DNA of 64,000 bases from Anaeromyxobacter dehalogenans 2CP-1 (GTDB lineage: Bacteria > Myxococcota > Myxococcia > Myxococcales > Anaeromyxobacteraceae), in the NCBI RefSeq assembly GCF_000022145.1, contig NC_011891.1:3764501-3828500 (forward strand), read 5' to 3'. A program made the position numbers and the translations under genes. The notes under the pieces were generated by a model. That model searched no databases and was not told the origin of the DNA. It worked only from the letters and a program-made list of their open reading frames with translations. Each line of letters begins with the position of its first letter. The first letter of the stretch is position 1. Of the stretch, positions 55,043-62,807 are shown in pieces.

Positions 55043-55677
55043 TTTCCGTCCTCTTCGGCCCGGTCACCGTGGAGGTACGCGCGCTGCCGCTTCACCCCCA
55101 TCTCGCGAACCGTGAGGAGCGCCCTCGCGATCCCGTCCCACAGCTCGCCCTCGGCCTCCGAGATGGTCGAGAAGACCGTCCCGCCGGTGTGCGTTCCCGG
55201 CGCCCCACCGGACCCGACGCGCACCGCGTCCCCGAGTGCCCTTCGCGCGGCGACGAGATCCCGGTGCGCCGCGAGTCGCTGGCGGACCTGCTGCTCCAAG
55301 TTGAGGAAGTACTCGCCGAGGGACACGACGTCCTTCCGGACCTGCTCCTGGAGGTCCTGCAGCTCGAGCTTGTCTGCCGCGAGCTGGACCTCCGCCAGGT
55401 CGGTCTCGGCCTTCTGCGCCGCCGCACGGGAGGCCGCGAGGGATGCCTTGAGCGTGCGCTGCTTCCGCCGCGCGTTCTCCCGCTCGAGGAGGTCGTTCTG
55501 CGTGACCTCCGGAGCATCCTCGATCGCGCGCAGCGTCTCCTGAACGGACGCGATCTGCGCCTCGAGATCGCGCACCGCGGCCTCGCACTGCTCGCGCCTC
55601 TCTTCGGCCGCCTTCACCTTCGCGGCAACCGCGTCCCTCAACTGTTGGGTCGCAACCGCTTCCACCTCTTCGATCAT
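55039..55677 (-). CDS. Coiled-coil structural-region protein
   Basis: A 212-residue protein, almost wholly heptad-rich (VKAAEERREQCEAAVRDLEA, RRKQRTLKASLAASRAAAQK, LQDLQEQVRKDVVSLGEYFL). Its C-terminus is a short globular part (EAEGELWDGIARALLTVREM). It overlaps the next gene by 4 bp. It sits where phages carry portal or capsid-assembly genes but resembles neither. Confidence 0.7.
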   Translation of the reverse strand: MIEEVEAVATQQLRDAVAAKVKAAEERREQCEAAVRDLEAQIASVQETLRAIEDAPEVTQNDLLERENARRKQRTLKASLAASRAAAQKAETDLAEVQLAADKLELQDLQEQVRKDVVSLGEYFLNLEQQVRQRLAAHRDLVAARRALGDAVRVGSGGAPGTHTGGTVFSTISEAEGELWDGIARALLTVREMGVKRQRAYLHGDRAEEDGK

Positions 55678-55752
55678 GTCCGTCTCCTGTGGTGATGCTG
55701 CTTTCCCGGCGCGCCCCCGTCGCGCGCCTCGGTCTCTTTGCGGCGAGCTGCG

Positions 55753-56100
55753 TCAACCCTCGTCGCTGTCCTCCTCCTGGTGGTCTTCGTCGCTCTCGTG
55801 CGCGCCACGCTCGACGATGCCTCGCCTCGAACGGTGCCCGTCCAGCATTGGCCCGGCGTCGGCCCGCACCTCGCGCCAGGCGTGAGGGAGGACGGGCCGA
55901 GCCACGCCGTTCACCACTCGCCACCCGGGAGCCAGCTCGCTCGCCGGCAGGCGTACGATCTCGCCGGGCTCGTACATCCGCCCGGCGCGGTAGTACGGCA
56001 CGCCAACGGGCGCGCCCGGGATCCGATAGGTCTTGGTGGTCGCCGGCCCGCCGATCGGGCACCGGTCGATGCCAGGCTCCCGCGCCGCGCAGCGCTTCAC
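55753..56100 (-). CDS. Small beta-rich protein of the structural region
   Basis: A 115-residue protein: KTYRIPGAPVGVPYYRAGRM, YEPGEIVRLPASELAPGWRV, with an acidic tail HESDEDHQEEDSDEG. The middle looks like a short beta barrel. It overlaps the TerS-like gene by 4 bp. No family is known to me. Confidence 0.62.
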   Translation of the reverse strand: MKRCAAREPGIDRCPIGGPATTKTYRIPGAPVGVPYYRAGRMYEPGEIVRLPASELAPGWRVVNGVARPVLPHAWREVRADAGPMLDGHRSRRGIVERGAHESDEDHQEEDSDEG

Positions 56101-56588
56101 CTTGCACCGCCGAGGATCGTCTCGAACCGCCGTGAGGCGCCGGTCGCGGGCGGCGCGCTACACAGCGCCCATCGAGCCGCGCAGGCGGCGAGGAGCTCCT
56201 CGACACGCGCGAGCCGCGCATCGAGATCCTGGCGGACCGTCAGCGTGGCGTGCGCCTCGATGACGGCCTGGGCGGCGCGGGCTGCCACGTGATCGGACTT
56301 GGCACCGCGCGCGAGCTGGACCAGGCGATCCGCGGCCGATGGAAGACCGTTCCGGAGACGGGTCACGGCATCCCGGATGACCTCGCCGCGTGCGGCCTCG
56401 ACCTCCGCCCAGCACTCGGGGATGGCGCGCCAGCGCTGAACCGTTCGCACTGAGAGGCGCACGTGCTTCGCTACGTCCTCGGTCCGGGTGTGCTGGACGA
56501 AGGCGGCGAGCAGTCGGTCATGGTAGACGCGCTTGCGGTACGAACTGCGGCGCCTCGCGCCGTTCATGGGGGTGACAGAGGCGGTCAT
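56097..56588 (-). CDS. Terminase small subunit-like HTH protein
   Basis: A 163-residue protein with an N-terminal helix-turn-helix (LLAAFVQHTRTEDVAKHVRL, SVRTVQRWRAIPECWAEVEA) and a long helix (QAVIEAHATLTVRQDLDARL) that could form an oligomer. This is the look of phage TerS, which marks DNA for packaging. The start at 56588 has GAGGAG upstream. The large terminase subunit that normally follows is missing. Confidence 0.65.
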   Translation of the reverse strand: MTASVTPMNGARRRSSYRKRVYHDRLLAAFVQHTRTEDVAKHVRLSVRTVQRWRAIPECWAEVEAARGEVIRDAVTRLRNGLPSAADRLVQLARGAKSDHVAARAAQAVIEAHATLTVRQDLDARLARVEELLAACAARWALCSAPPATGASRRFETILGGAR

Positions 56589-56599
56589 CGAGCGGCTCC

Positions 56600-56908
56600 T
56601 CAAGCTCGAGTAGGCGCCGCCTCGCGACACTCCGATAGGTGGACAGGTCGGTTGTCGGCGGTTCTCTGCTCGACGAGCTGCTTCGCCGCGGCGGCCAGAA
56701 GCCGCGGGTAGCAGGCACGCGCGAACCCGCTCTGGTTCCTGACGTCGAGCAGCGCGCCACATCCGCAGGCGCACTGCCGGTTCGACACGTTCGCCTTTCG
56801 GCACAGGTAGCAGATGCCGCTCCGGTTGCTCGGGCGCAGGGGATCGCCGCAAGCGGCGCACGAGCGGTCTTCCGGGCGAGGCGTGGCGCTGGGACTTCTC
56901 ACCGGCAC
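56600..56908 (-). CDS. Zinc-ribbon protein of the element
   Basis: A 102-residue protein with CAACGDPL, GICYLCRKANV and QCACGCGALL, three Cys pairs that probably bind one or two zinc ions. It starts with GTG and overlaps the upstream gene by 10 bp. A DNA- or RNA-binding role is likely; the target is unknown. Confidence 0.65.
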   Translation of the reverse strand: MPVRSPSATPRPEDRSCAACGDPLRPSNRSGICYLCRKANVSNRQCACGCGALLDVRNQSGFARACYPRLLAAAAKQLVEQRTADNRPVHLSECREAAPTRA

Positions 56909-57333
56909 GCGACCTGCCCAACGACCGGCAGCGCCAGCTGCAGAACCTGAGGCCTACCGAGCGCAACGCGGCGCCGCTTATCTCGGGATATCGCTGGGTT
57001 GTGCGCACGAGCCGGGCGGGCTGCCGTCCAGGCGCGACGCGGCGGGGCATCAGGTGGAATCAAGTCGTCAGGTCCACGCGCCGAGCGTGTCACCTCACGC
57101 GGCGGACGGCGCACCTCGGCGCTGCGGTCCTCGGCGGCCTCCTGCCAGTACGCCGGGGGCGCCTCCTCGCGCACGGGCGCGGACTCTGCGGGGCGATCGC
57201 CGGGTTCAGCGGGCTCGGATGCGGGCCCGGCTTCGTTCGCCTCGCTGGCGGCCAGCGCGGCCGCCTCGGCGCGCAGGCGCGCCGTCGTACGGCGAAGCCG
57301 CTCCTCCGCGTTGGGGCCGTGGTCCGGCATCAT
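56899..57333 (-). CDS. Hydrophilic protein after the replication gene
   Basis: A 144-residue protein: AEERLRRTTARLRAEAAALA, a disordered Glu/Pro middle, and a basic C-terminus. It is coupled by ATGA to the replication-type gene, suggesting an accessory such as a helicase-loader analogue, but no domain is seen. Confidence 0.55.
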   Translation of the reverse strand: MMPDHGPNAEERLRRTTARLRAEAAALAASEANEAGPASEPAEPGDRPAESAPVREEAPPAYWQEAAEDRSAEVRRPPREVTRSARGPDDLIPPDAPPRRAWTAARPARAHNPAISRDKRRRVALGRPQVLQLALPVVGQVACR

Positions 57334-58505
57334 GGCGCGCCGCCCATCGCGGCGGCGCGGGCCGGCTCGAGGATCTGCAGGCCGAGGCCCAGGCAATGTG
57401 CCTCGCGCTCCAGGCCGGCGCGGTAGAACTCGAGCGCCGCCGCCACATCGGGACGGCGGGGCCGCGCGGTGAGCAGCTGCCCCTCGGTGCGCAGCTCGCA
57501 GCCGCCCAAGGTGGTCTGGAGCATCGGCGTCAGCTTGCCGGCCGCGTCGATTCGCTCCTCGAGCAGCGCCCAGCCTTCGGCCTCCCGCGCCGCGGCAGCG
57601 AGCCGCCGCTCCGGCTGCTCCCGTGGACCCGCCGGCTGTTCCTCCGCCGGCACTGGGCGCCGCGGCGCGCCGTTCGCTCCGCTGTACGCGTTCCACTTCG
57701 CCGCGAGCTCGTGCATCCCGTCGCAGCGCCGGAAGCCGGCCTCGTCGAGCCCCGTCCGCCACCGCCGCTCGACCTCGGCGGAGTCCCCGTTCGACAACCG
57801 CAGGAGCTCGGTGAGCGCCTTCGCGTCGCGCGGCTGGAACCCGTACGCGCTGCCACGCACCTCGCGGAAGGCGGCCTCGAGGCGTTCCTGCAGCGGCCGG
57901 TGCCGCGGATCAGGCTCTGCCCCTGCCCTCCTGCGCCGGCGCGGCGCGCTCGCCGGAGCCGAAGGCGACGGCGAAGACGTCTTCGTGTTCTGTGTTCCCT
58001 TGTTCTCTTGTTGGATGGGGTCGGCCGACATGTTGGCCCGGGTGTCGGCCTGGGTGTCGGCCGGGGTGTCGGTCGGTCCGGACGGCGCCTGAATTCCGAA
58101 CCAACTTCCGAGGTCTACGAGCGTCGGGGGGGTGCCGCCCGAGGTGTCGGGTGCACTGTCGGCCTGGGTGTCGGCACGGGTGTCGCCCGACACCCCCACG
58201 AGCGATGCCCGCCGGGCGGTCGCGAGTCCGACCTGCTCGAAGCGGCGCAGCGCGCGGCGCACCGCCTGCCACTCCATGCCGTACCTCGCGGCCAAGCCGT
58301 CGTAGCTCACGAGGACCTGGCCACGCCCGATGCGCCAGCGGCCATCCGCCGAGACCGAGCCTCCCGGCCGCCACTCCGCGGCGTAGGCCAGGCCGATGAA
58401 GAGGCGGAGCTGCTCCGCGGTGAGTTCGCCGATCGCGCGGGCCAGCACCGCGTTCGGCAACCCGGTGAAGCCCTCGCGCGGCTGGACGGGCCAGGCGCGC
58501 GGCAT
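57330..58505 (-). CDS. Phage replication protein-like, winged helix with tetrapeptide repeats
   Basis: A 391-residue protein. Residues 1-100 are a winged-helix domain (PREGFTGLPNAVLARAIGEL, GQVLVSYDGLAARYGMEWQA, VRRALRRFEQVGLATARR) like phage O/DnaD-type replication initiators. Residues about 107-165 carry two blocks of DTxA-type tetrapeptides (DTRADTQADSAPDTSG and DTPADTQADTRANMSA). The C-terminal half is helical (LQERLEAAFREVRGSAYGFQ, LTELLRLSNGDSAEVERRWR). The DNA under the repeats could be the origin, as in lambda O. Its start overlaps the stop of the stranded integrase tail. Confidence 0.75.
   Translation of the reverse strand: MPRAWPVQPREGFTGLPNAVLARAIGELTAEQLRLFIGLAYAAEWRPGGSVSADGRWRIGRGQVLVSYDGLAARYGMEWQAVRRALRRFEQVGLATARRASLVGVSGDTRADTQADSAPDTSGGTPPTLVDLGSWFGIQAPSGPTDTPADTQADTRANMSADPIQQENKGTQNTKTSSPSPSAPASAPRRRRRAGAEPDPRHRPLQERLEAAFREVRGSAYGFQPRDAKALTELLRLSNGDSAEVERRWRTGLDEAGFRRCDGMHELAAKWNAYSGANGAPRRPVPAEEQPAGPREQPERRLAAAAREAEGWALLEERIDAAGKLTPMLQTTLGGCELRTEGQLLTARPRRPDVAAALEFYRAGLEREAHCLGLGLQILEPARAAAMGGAP
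58021..58195. repeat. Two clusters of 12-bp GTGTCGG-type repeats inside the replication gene
   Basis: Cluster 1 (58021-58076) and cluster 2 (58144-58195) each hold about four direct 12-bp units of the kind GTGTCGGCCTGG, separated by about 65 bp. The unit equals four codons, giving the DTxA repeats of the protein. Iterons inside the initiator gene are the layout of lambdoid origins. Confidence 0.65.
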
Positions 58506-58834
58506 CAGACGTCCTCTTCGAGCGCGCCCAGCGCCTCCAGGAGCAGCCGCCGCGCGCGCCGCCGATCCCCCGCTGCGAGTGCCACCCTGGCGGCCTCGAG
58601 CGCGTCCCACGCCGCCTCGCCACGCGCGGCGCTGGACCGCCTCTCGTCGTCGTGGCTCCGAGGTGCGTCGGAGACGGGCGCCGACGCAACTTGCAGCCCC
58701 GGTGCAGCCCTGAGTATCGGGTCAGATGCATCGGAGCCGTCCCGGTACAGCGACGGCCCGGAACCCGTGTCAGTGATTCCGCCTGGATGCGCCCCGGTGC
58801 ACTCCGTCCCAACGTATGCAACGCTAGTCCTGGC
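58505..58834 (-). pseudogene. Stranded integrase C-terminal segment (109 codons, no start)
   Basis: This frame has no ATG, GTG or TTG between attR and its stop. Translated from the att core it reads SVGPPGLEP, exactly as the integrase does at attL and in the same phase, then ARTSVAYVGTECTGAHPGGI and a helical, Arg-rich end (EAAWDALEAARVALAAGDRR). In the circular element it would be the last 109 residues of a 537-residue integrase. Its stop overlaps the replication gene start, so int would then be coupled to replication. Confidence 0.8.
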
Positions 58835-58862
58835 CGGTTCGAGTCCGGGCGGCCCTACACTC
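58834..58862. repeat. attR core
   Basis: 29 bp identical to 41726-41754, holding only the T arm and acceptor end of tRNA-Leu, with no tRNA body beside it. It marks the right border of the element. Confidence 0.93.
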
Positions 58863-59075
58863 GCCACCCCTTCAGCCGGACCCTTTGCCGCCGCGGCGTC
58901 GGAGGCCGCGAGCGGCGCCGGTGGCAGGCAGCGGTCACGTGCAGGGCGTCGGTCGCGCGCGAACACGTCACCGCGCCAGAACGTGCGGTCCCGTGATGCT
59001 CCTTGTTCTCCGCACGCCTCGGCGCACACTGACGGTGGTGCTGCCGGCGAGCACCCCACGTGAAGGGAGTTGGTC

Positions 59076-59225
59076 ATGCTCTGGACCGTCGCCGTCGTCC
59101 TCCTCGTTCTCTGGGCCGTCGGGCTCCTGAGTTCGTACACCCTCGGTGGATTCATCCACGCCTTGCTGGTGGTGGCAGTCGTCGCGGTGCTTGTGGGCAT
59201 CATCCAGCGCCGGCGAGTCGTCTAG
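59076..59225 (+). CDS. lmo0937-family small membrane protein
   Basis: A 49-residue protein, LWTVAVVLLVLWAVGLLSSY, then TLGGFIHALLVVAVVAVLVG and a basic end IIQRRRVV. Two helices and the TLGGFIH turn match the lmo0937 family closely. GAAGGGAG precedes the ATG. It is the first chromosomal gene right of the element. Confidence 0.88.
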   Translation: MLWTVAVVLLVLWAVGLLSSYTLGGFIHALLVVAVVAVLVGIIQRRRVV

Positions 59226-59307
59226 CGCCGCGAGGAGCCCCGGGGCGAGCGCTGCCTCGGCGCGCCCGGGCGGCCGTCGTCGAGCTCACGGAACTGGAGG
59301 TCACGAG

Positions 59308-60159
59308 ATGCGCAGCCTGCTCATGGCGTTGTCGTTGATCCTTTGCCCGGTGATGGCCCGCGCGCAGGTCGGCGTCTCCGTCGGCGTCAACATCGGGTTC
59401 AGCATGCCCGTCTTCCCGGAGCTCGTCGTGGTGCCGGGCCACCCCGTCTACTACGCGCCTCGTGCGCCTGCGAACTACTTCTATTACGACGGACTTTACT
59501 GGGTGTATCAGGGCGACCGCTGGTACCTGAGCAGCTGGTACGACGGGCCGTGGCAGATGGTGGATCCCGACTCCGTGCCGCTGTACCTGCTCCGCGTTCC
59601 GGTGCGCTACTACCGCCAGCCGCCCGTGTACTTCCGCGCCTGGGCGCAGGACGCGCCCCCACGCTGGGGCGAGCGCTGGGGCCGCGGCTGGGAGCAGCAT
59701 CGAAGGGGATGGGACCGATGGGATCGCCGATCCGCTCCACCTCCCGCGCCGCTTCCGGTCTACCAGCGGGAGTACTCCGGTGATCGCTATCCTCGCGCGC
59801 TGGAGCAGCAACACGCGGTCCGCTCCGAGAGGTTCCAGTACCAGCCGCGCGAGGTCGTGACGCGGCAGCACTATCAGCAGAGGGCCAGCCCACGGCCGGT
59901 GTCGGTGCAGCCGGCGCCCGCGCGAGAGCCGCCGCCCTCCCGGCCTGCGCCGCAGGTGCAACCCGGGCAGCAGAGGCAGCATCCTCAGGGTGCACCGCAG
60001 GAGCAGGGTCGGGAGATGCCGCCCGCGCGGGACCGCGGCCGGGCGAGCCAGGCCGTGCCGCAGAAGAGCGGCCAGCAAGACGAGGGCCGGAAGGACGGGG
60101 GCCCGCCGGGCAAGGGCCAGAAGGACAATGCCGGCGGGCACGGTCAGGGCGAACGTTGA
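59308..60159 (+). CDS. Exported Tyr/Trp-rich envelope protein
   Basis: A 283-residue protein with a signal peptide (RSLLMALSLILCPVMARA) and a first mature block rich in aromatics (HPVYYAPRAPANYFYYDGLY, WVYQGDRWYLSSWYDGPWQM). A long Gln/Pro/Arg-rich, low-complexity tail follows. The aromatic block resembles YXWGXW-type and DUF3300-like periplasmic proteins. It lies 38 bp before a SYLF lipoprotein gene. The function is unknown; an envelope or stress role is inferred. Confidence 0.75.
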   Translation: MRSLLMALSLILCPVMARAQVGVSVGVNIGFSMPVFPELVVVPGHPVYYAPRAPANYFYYDGLYWVYQGDRWYLSSWYDGPWQMVDPDSVPLYLLRVPVRYYRQPPVYFRAWAQDAPPRWGERWGRGWEQHRRGWDRWDRRSAPPPAPLPVYQREYSGDRYPRALEQQHAVRSERFQYQPREVVTRQHYQQRASPRPVSVQPAPAREPPPSRPAPQVQPGQQRQHPQGAPQEQGREMPPARDRGRASQAVPQKSGQQDEGRKDGGPPGKGQKDNAGGHGQGER

Positions 60160-60197
60160 TCGAAGCTCATGAAGCTCACGGAGAGGGAGCAGCCCCC

Positions 60198-60746
60198 ATG
60201 AAATGGATGAACGCCGTCGCGATGTCGCTTCTGTCGTCGTTGCTCGTGGCCGTCGCGGGTTGTGCCACCTCGCCGAGCACCCCGGCCAAGCGCGAGGATC
60301 TGAAGGCCAGCGCCGTCGATGCGCTGGCGACGATGAAGGCAGACGACCCGAGCCTCGCGGGGTTCCTCGACAAGGCGCACGGCTACGCCATCTTCCCTCA
60401 CGTGGGGAAGGGCGGGGCCATCGTCGGTGGCTCCTATGGCCGCGGCATCGTCTACGAGAAAGGCGCGCCCATCGGCTACGCCGACATCTCGCAGGCGACG
60501 GTCGGGCTCCAGCTCGGCGGCCAGAAGTTCATGGAGCTGCTCACCTTCGAGAGCGCCAAGGACCTCGAGCGCTTCACGGCCGGCAAGCTGGCCGTCTCGG
60601 CGAACGTCTCGGCCGTCATGCTCAAGTCCGGCGCCGCGGAGTCGGCCAGGTACACCGACGGCGTCGCGGTCTTCGTCAAGCCGATCGGCGGAGCGATGGT
60701 CGAGGCCTCCATCGGCGGACAGCAGTTCACCTTCCAGCGCGAGTGA
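60198..60746 (+). CDS. SYLF-domain (Ysc84-like) lipoprotein
   Basis: A 182-residue lipoprotein with lipobox VAGCAT. The SYLF/BPSL1445 domain follows: FLDKAHGYAIFPHVGKGGAI, VGGSYGRGIVYEKGAPIGYA, VGLQLGGQKFMELLTF and VFVKPIGGAMVEASIGGQQF. SYLF domains bind phosphoinositides in eukaryotes; bacterial members are envelope lipoproteins of unclear role. It is convergent with the ferredoxin reductase gene, with 3 bp between stops. Confidence 0.92.
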   Translation: MKWMNAVAMSLLSSLLVAVAGCATSPSTPAKREDLKASAVDALATMKADDPSLAGFLDKAHGYAIFPHVGKGGAIVGGSYGRGIVYEKGAPIGYADISQATVGLQLGGQKFMELLTFESAKDLERFTAGKLAVSANVSAVMLKSGAAESARYTDGVAVFVKPIGGAMVEASIGGQQFTFQRE

Positions 60747-60749
60747 GCG

Positions 60750-62090
60750 TCACTCCCGCTCGCCCAGGATCGCGAGCATCGCCGCCACGTCGACGAGCTT
60801 GTCGCGCGGGGCGCCGCGGCGTGCTCCGCGCGCGACCTCCACCTCGTCGAGCCGCGCCCAGTCCACGAACGACACCGGCCGGACGCCGCGCGCGCGCAGC
60901 AGCTCGTCGATGGCGTGGCGCGGGGGCAGCGCGCGGGCCTCGAGCCCGGCGCCGTCCGCGAACATGTGCGCCACCACGTTTGCCGAGGCGCGCCGGTGCT
61001 CGCCGATGAGCCCCTGCGGTCCGCTGCGCGCCCAGCCGACCACGTACTCGCCGGGGAACACCGTGCGGCGGACCGGGTCGACCACCCGCCCGTCCTCGTT
61101 GGCGACGACCCGCGCCTTCTCGTCGAAGGGGACGCCCGCGATGCGCTCCGCGGCGTAGCCGACCGCCGGCAGCACCAGCCCGACCTCCAGCACCTCGGTC
61201 TCGCCGGTGCCGCGCGCGGCGACGCTGCCGTCGGCCCTCGTCTCCAGGCGGTTCCTCTCGAGCCTCAGCCCCGCGACCGCGCCGGCCGCATCCGGGAGCA
61301 CCTCCGTCGGCGACACGAGGAAGCGGAGGTGGAGCTTCCTCGCGTCCGGGCGCGGCCGCCGCGCGGCGAAGGCGCGGAGGATCTCCAGGTTCCCGCCCGG
61401 CGCGGGGTCGCTCAGGCCCGCGAGGTCGGCGGGGTCGACGACCGGGTCCGCCGCCTCGAGGGTGCCGAGCTCCCGGAGCTCGGCCGGCGAGAACGCCGCC
61501 TGCGCAGGGCCCCTCCGCCCGAGCAGGTACACCTCGCGGACCTGGCTCTCGCGCAGGGCCTCGAGCGCGTGCGCCGCGATGTCGGTCCGCTCGAGCTCGG
61601 CCCGCGTGCGCAGCAGGATGCGGGCGACGTCGACCGCGACGTTGCCGTTGCCCACCACCGCGGCCCGCCGGACCGACAGGTCGAACCGCGCGTGGCGATA
61701 GTCCGGGTGGCCGTTGTACCAGCCGACGAACACCGTCGCCGGCGTGCAGCGCTCGATCCCCTCGCCCGGGATGCCGAGCCGCCGGTCGGACTCGTTGCCG
61801 GTGGCGTAGACGATCTGGTGGTAGTGCCGGCGAAGCTCGTCCACCGTGACGTCCTGCCCGAGCCGCACGTTGCCGAGGAACCGGAAGGTGGGCCGTGCCG
61901 CCGTGCTCGCGAAGACGCGGGTGACCGCCTTGATCTTCTGGTGATCGGGCGCGACCCCGCCTCGCACCAGCCCGAACGGCGTGGGGAGGCGATCGAACAT
62001 GTCCACGTCCACCGCCACGTCGGTCCGCTTCAGCAGCGCCTCGGCCGCGTAGAAGCCGGCAGGACCGGAGCCGATGATCGCGACGCGCAT
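60750..62090 (-). CDS. fprA: Ferredoxin/adrenodoxin-NADP+ reductase (FprA-like)
   Basis: A 446-residue flavoprotein that moves electrons between NADPH and ferredoxin. FAD motif VAIIGSGPAGFYAAEALL at the N-terminus, FDRLPTPFGLVRGGVAPDHQ, YATGNESDRRLGIPGE, NADP motif AAVVGNGNVAVDVARILL, VYLLGRRGPAQAAFSPAELR and the late VGWARSGPQGLIGEHR are all in place, as in mitochondrial adrenodoxin reductase and mycobacterial FprA. It is full length and intact. Confidence 0.94.
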   Translation of the reverse strand: MRVAIIGSGPAGFYAAEALLKRTDVAVDVDMFDRLPTPFGLVRGGVAPDHQKIKAVTRVFASTAARPTFRFLGNVRLGQDVTVDELRRHYHQIVYATGNESDRRLGIPGEGIERCTPATVFVGWYNGHPDYRHARFDLSVRRAAVVGNGNVAVDVARILLRTRAELERTDIAAHALEALRESQVREVYLLGRRGPAQAAFSPAELRELGTLEAADPVVDPADLAGLSDPAPGGNLEILRAFAARRPRPDARKLHLRFLVSPTEVLPDAAGAVAGLRLERNRLETRADGSVAARGTGETEVLEVGLVLPAVGYAAERIAGVPFDEKARVVANEDGRVVDPVRRTVFPGEYVVGWARSGPQGLIGEHRRASANVVAHMFADGAGLEARALPPRHAIDELLRARGVRPVSFVDWARLDEVEVARGARRGAPRDKLVDVAAMLAILGERE

Positions 62091-62381
62091 GCGAGGTGCT
62101 CCTTACTGTCCGGCGGATACCGTGACGCATCTTACGAGACACCGCGGAGAAGGCCCTGCGACGCGGGGCCTCGGCGGATTGCCCGGTAGCGGGCGATCGC
62201 ACCCTGGGCGGCTCAGTCGATGGGGATGCTCCGGCCGTCGTGCGGGTGCACCGGCACCGTCGCGGGGTCCACGCCCTCGGAGCGTGCCCTTCGAGCAGAT
62301 GGGGCGTCCCCCCGCATCGTGAGAAGGCGGCGCGGCGGCCGCCCGGGGGCGGGTCCGCCGCGCCGCTCGCCGCCGCTCCAC
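62091..62381. other. 291-bp gap with a possible coding remnant
   Basis: No intact gene. On the minus strand a short frame ending at about 62216 reads EGVDPATVPVHPHDGRSIPI before a TGA, which has a coding look but no start or family. The rest shows nothing clear. Confidence 0.35.
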
Positions 62382-62807
62382 TCAGTGGATCGACGCCTGA
62401 TCGCTCTTCACCGCCTGGACGGTGTCGCCGATGGACCGCTCGCTCTCGACCTCGGCGATGTCGGCCAGGCTGATCACGCCGCGGAGCCGGCCGTCGTCGT
62501 CGCAGACCATCACCCGAGACAGCTGGCGCTGCCGCATGAGCTGCTCCGCGTCCCTGAGGTCGTCGCCCAGCCGGCAGGCCACCACCTCCCGCGTCATGCA
62601 GCTCGACACCTGCTCGTCCGCCGTGCGCCCCTCCGCCAGCACCCGGATAGCGAGGTCGCGATCCGTGATCGCCCCCACCGGCTCGCCGGCGTCGTTGCAC
62701 ACCGGCACGAACCCGATCTCCTCGTCCCTCATGAGCTCCGCGCAGTCGCGCACCGAGTCGTTCTCCCGGCAGCCCGTCGCACGGCTCATCGCCTGTTCGA
62801 CCCGCAT
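62382..62807 (-). CDS. Two-CBS domain protein
   Basis: A 141-residue protein made of a CBS pair: RVEQAMSRATGCRENDSVRD ... VGAITDRDLAIRVLAEGR and VSSCMTREVVACRLGDDLRD ... LRGVISLADIAEVESE. Stand-alone CBS pairs of the HRP1/BON type bind adenylates and are induced by low oxygen in some bacteria. GAGGAGG precedes the ATG. It is divergent from the multicopper oxidase gene. Confidence 0.92.
   Translation of the reverse strand: MRVEQAMSRATGCRENDSVRDCAELMRDEEIGFVPVCNDAGEPVGAITDRDLAIRVLAEGRTADEQVSSCMTREVVACRLGDDLRDAEQLMRQRQLSRVMVCDDDGRLRGVISLADIAEVESERSIGDTVQAVKSDQASIH

Larger units (their letters stand above)
41726..58862. mobile_element. 17.1-kb integrated element (defective prophage or phage satellite) in tRNA-Leu
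   Basis: Bounded by 29-bp direct repeats at the tRNA-Leu 3' end and at 58834-58862. It holds an integrase next to attL, AlpA/XRE-type regulators, a winged-helix replication-type protein, a TerS-like protein, a scaffold-like protein and a podovirus-type tail protein, all on the minus strand, plus cargo genes in both orientations and an IS. No terminase large subunit, portal, major capsid or lysis gene is recognised, so it is unlikely to be self-sufficient. In circular form, genes from 44208 through the integrase to the tail gene would be colinear. Confidence 0.9.

Noticed and set aside
41726-58862. A complete, inducible prophage
   Set aside because: No terminase large subunit, portal, major capsid or lysis gene could be recognised.
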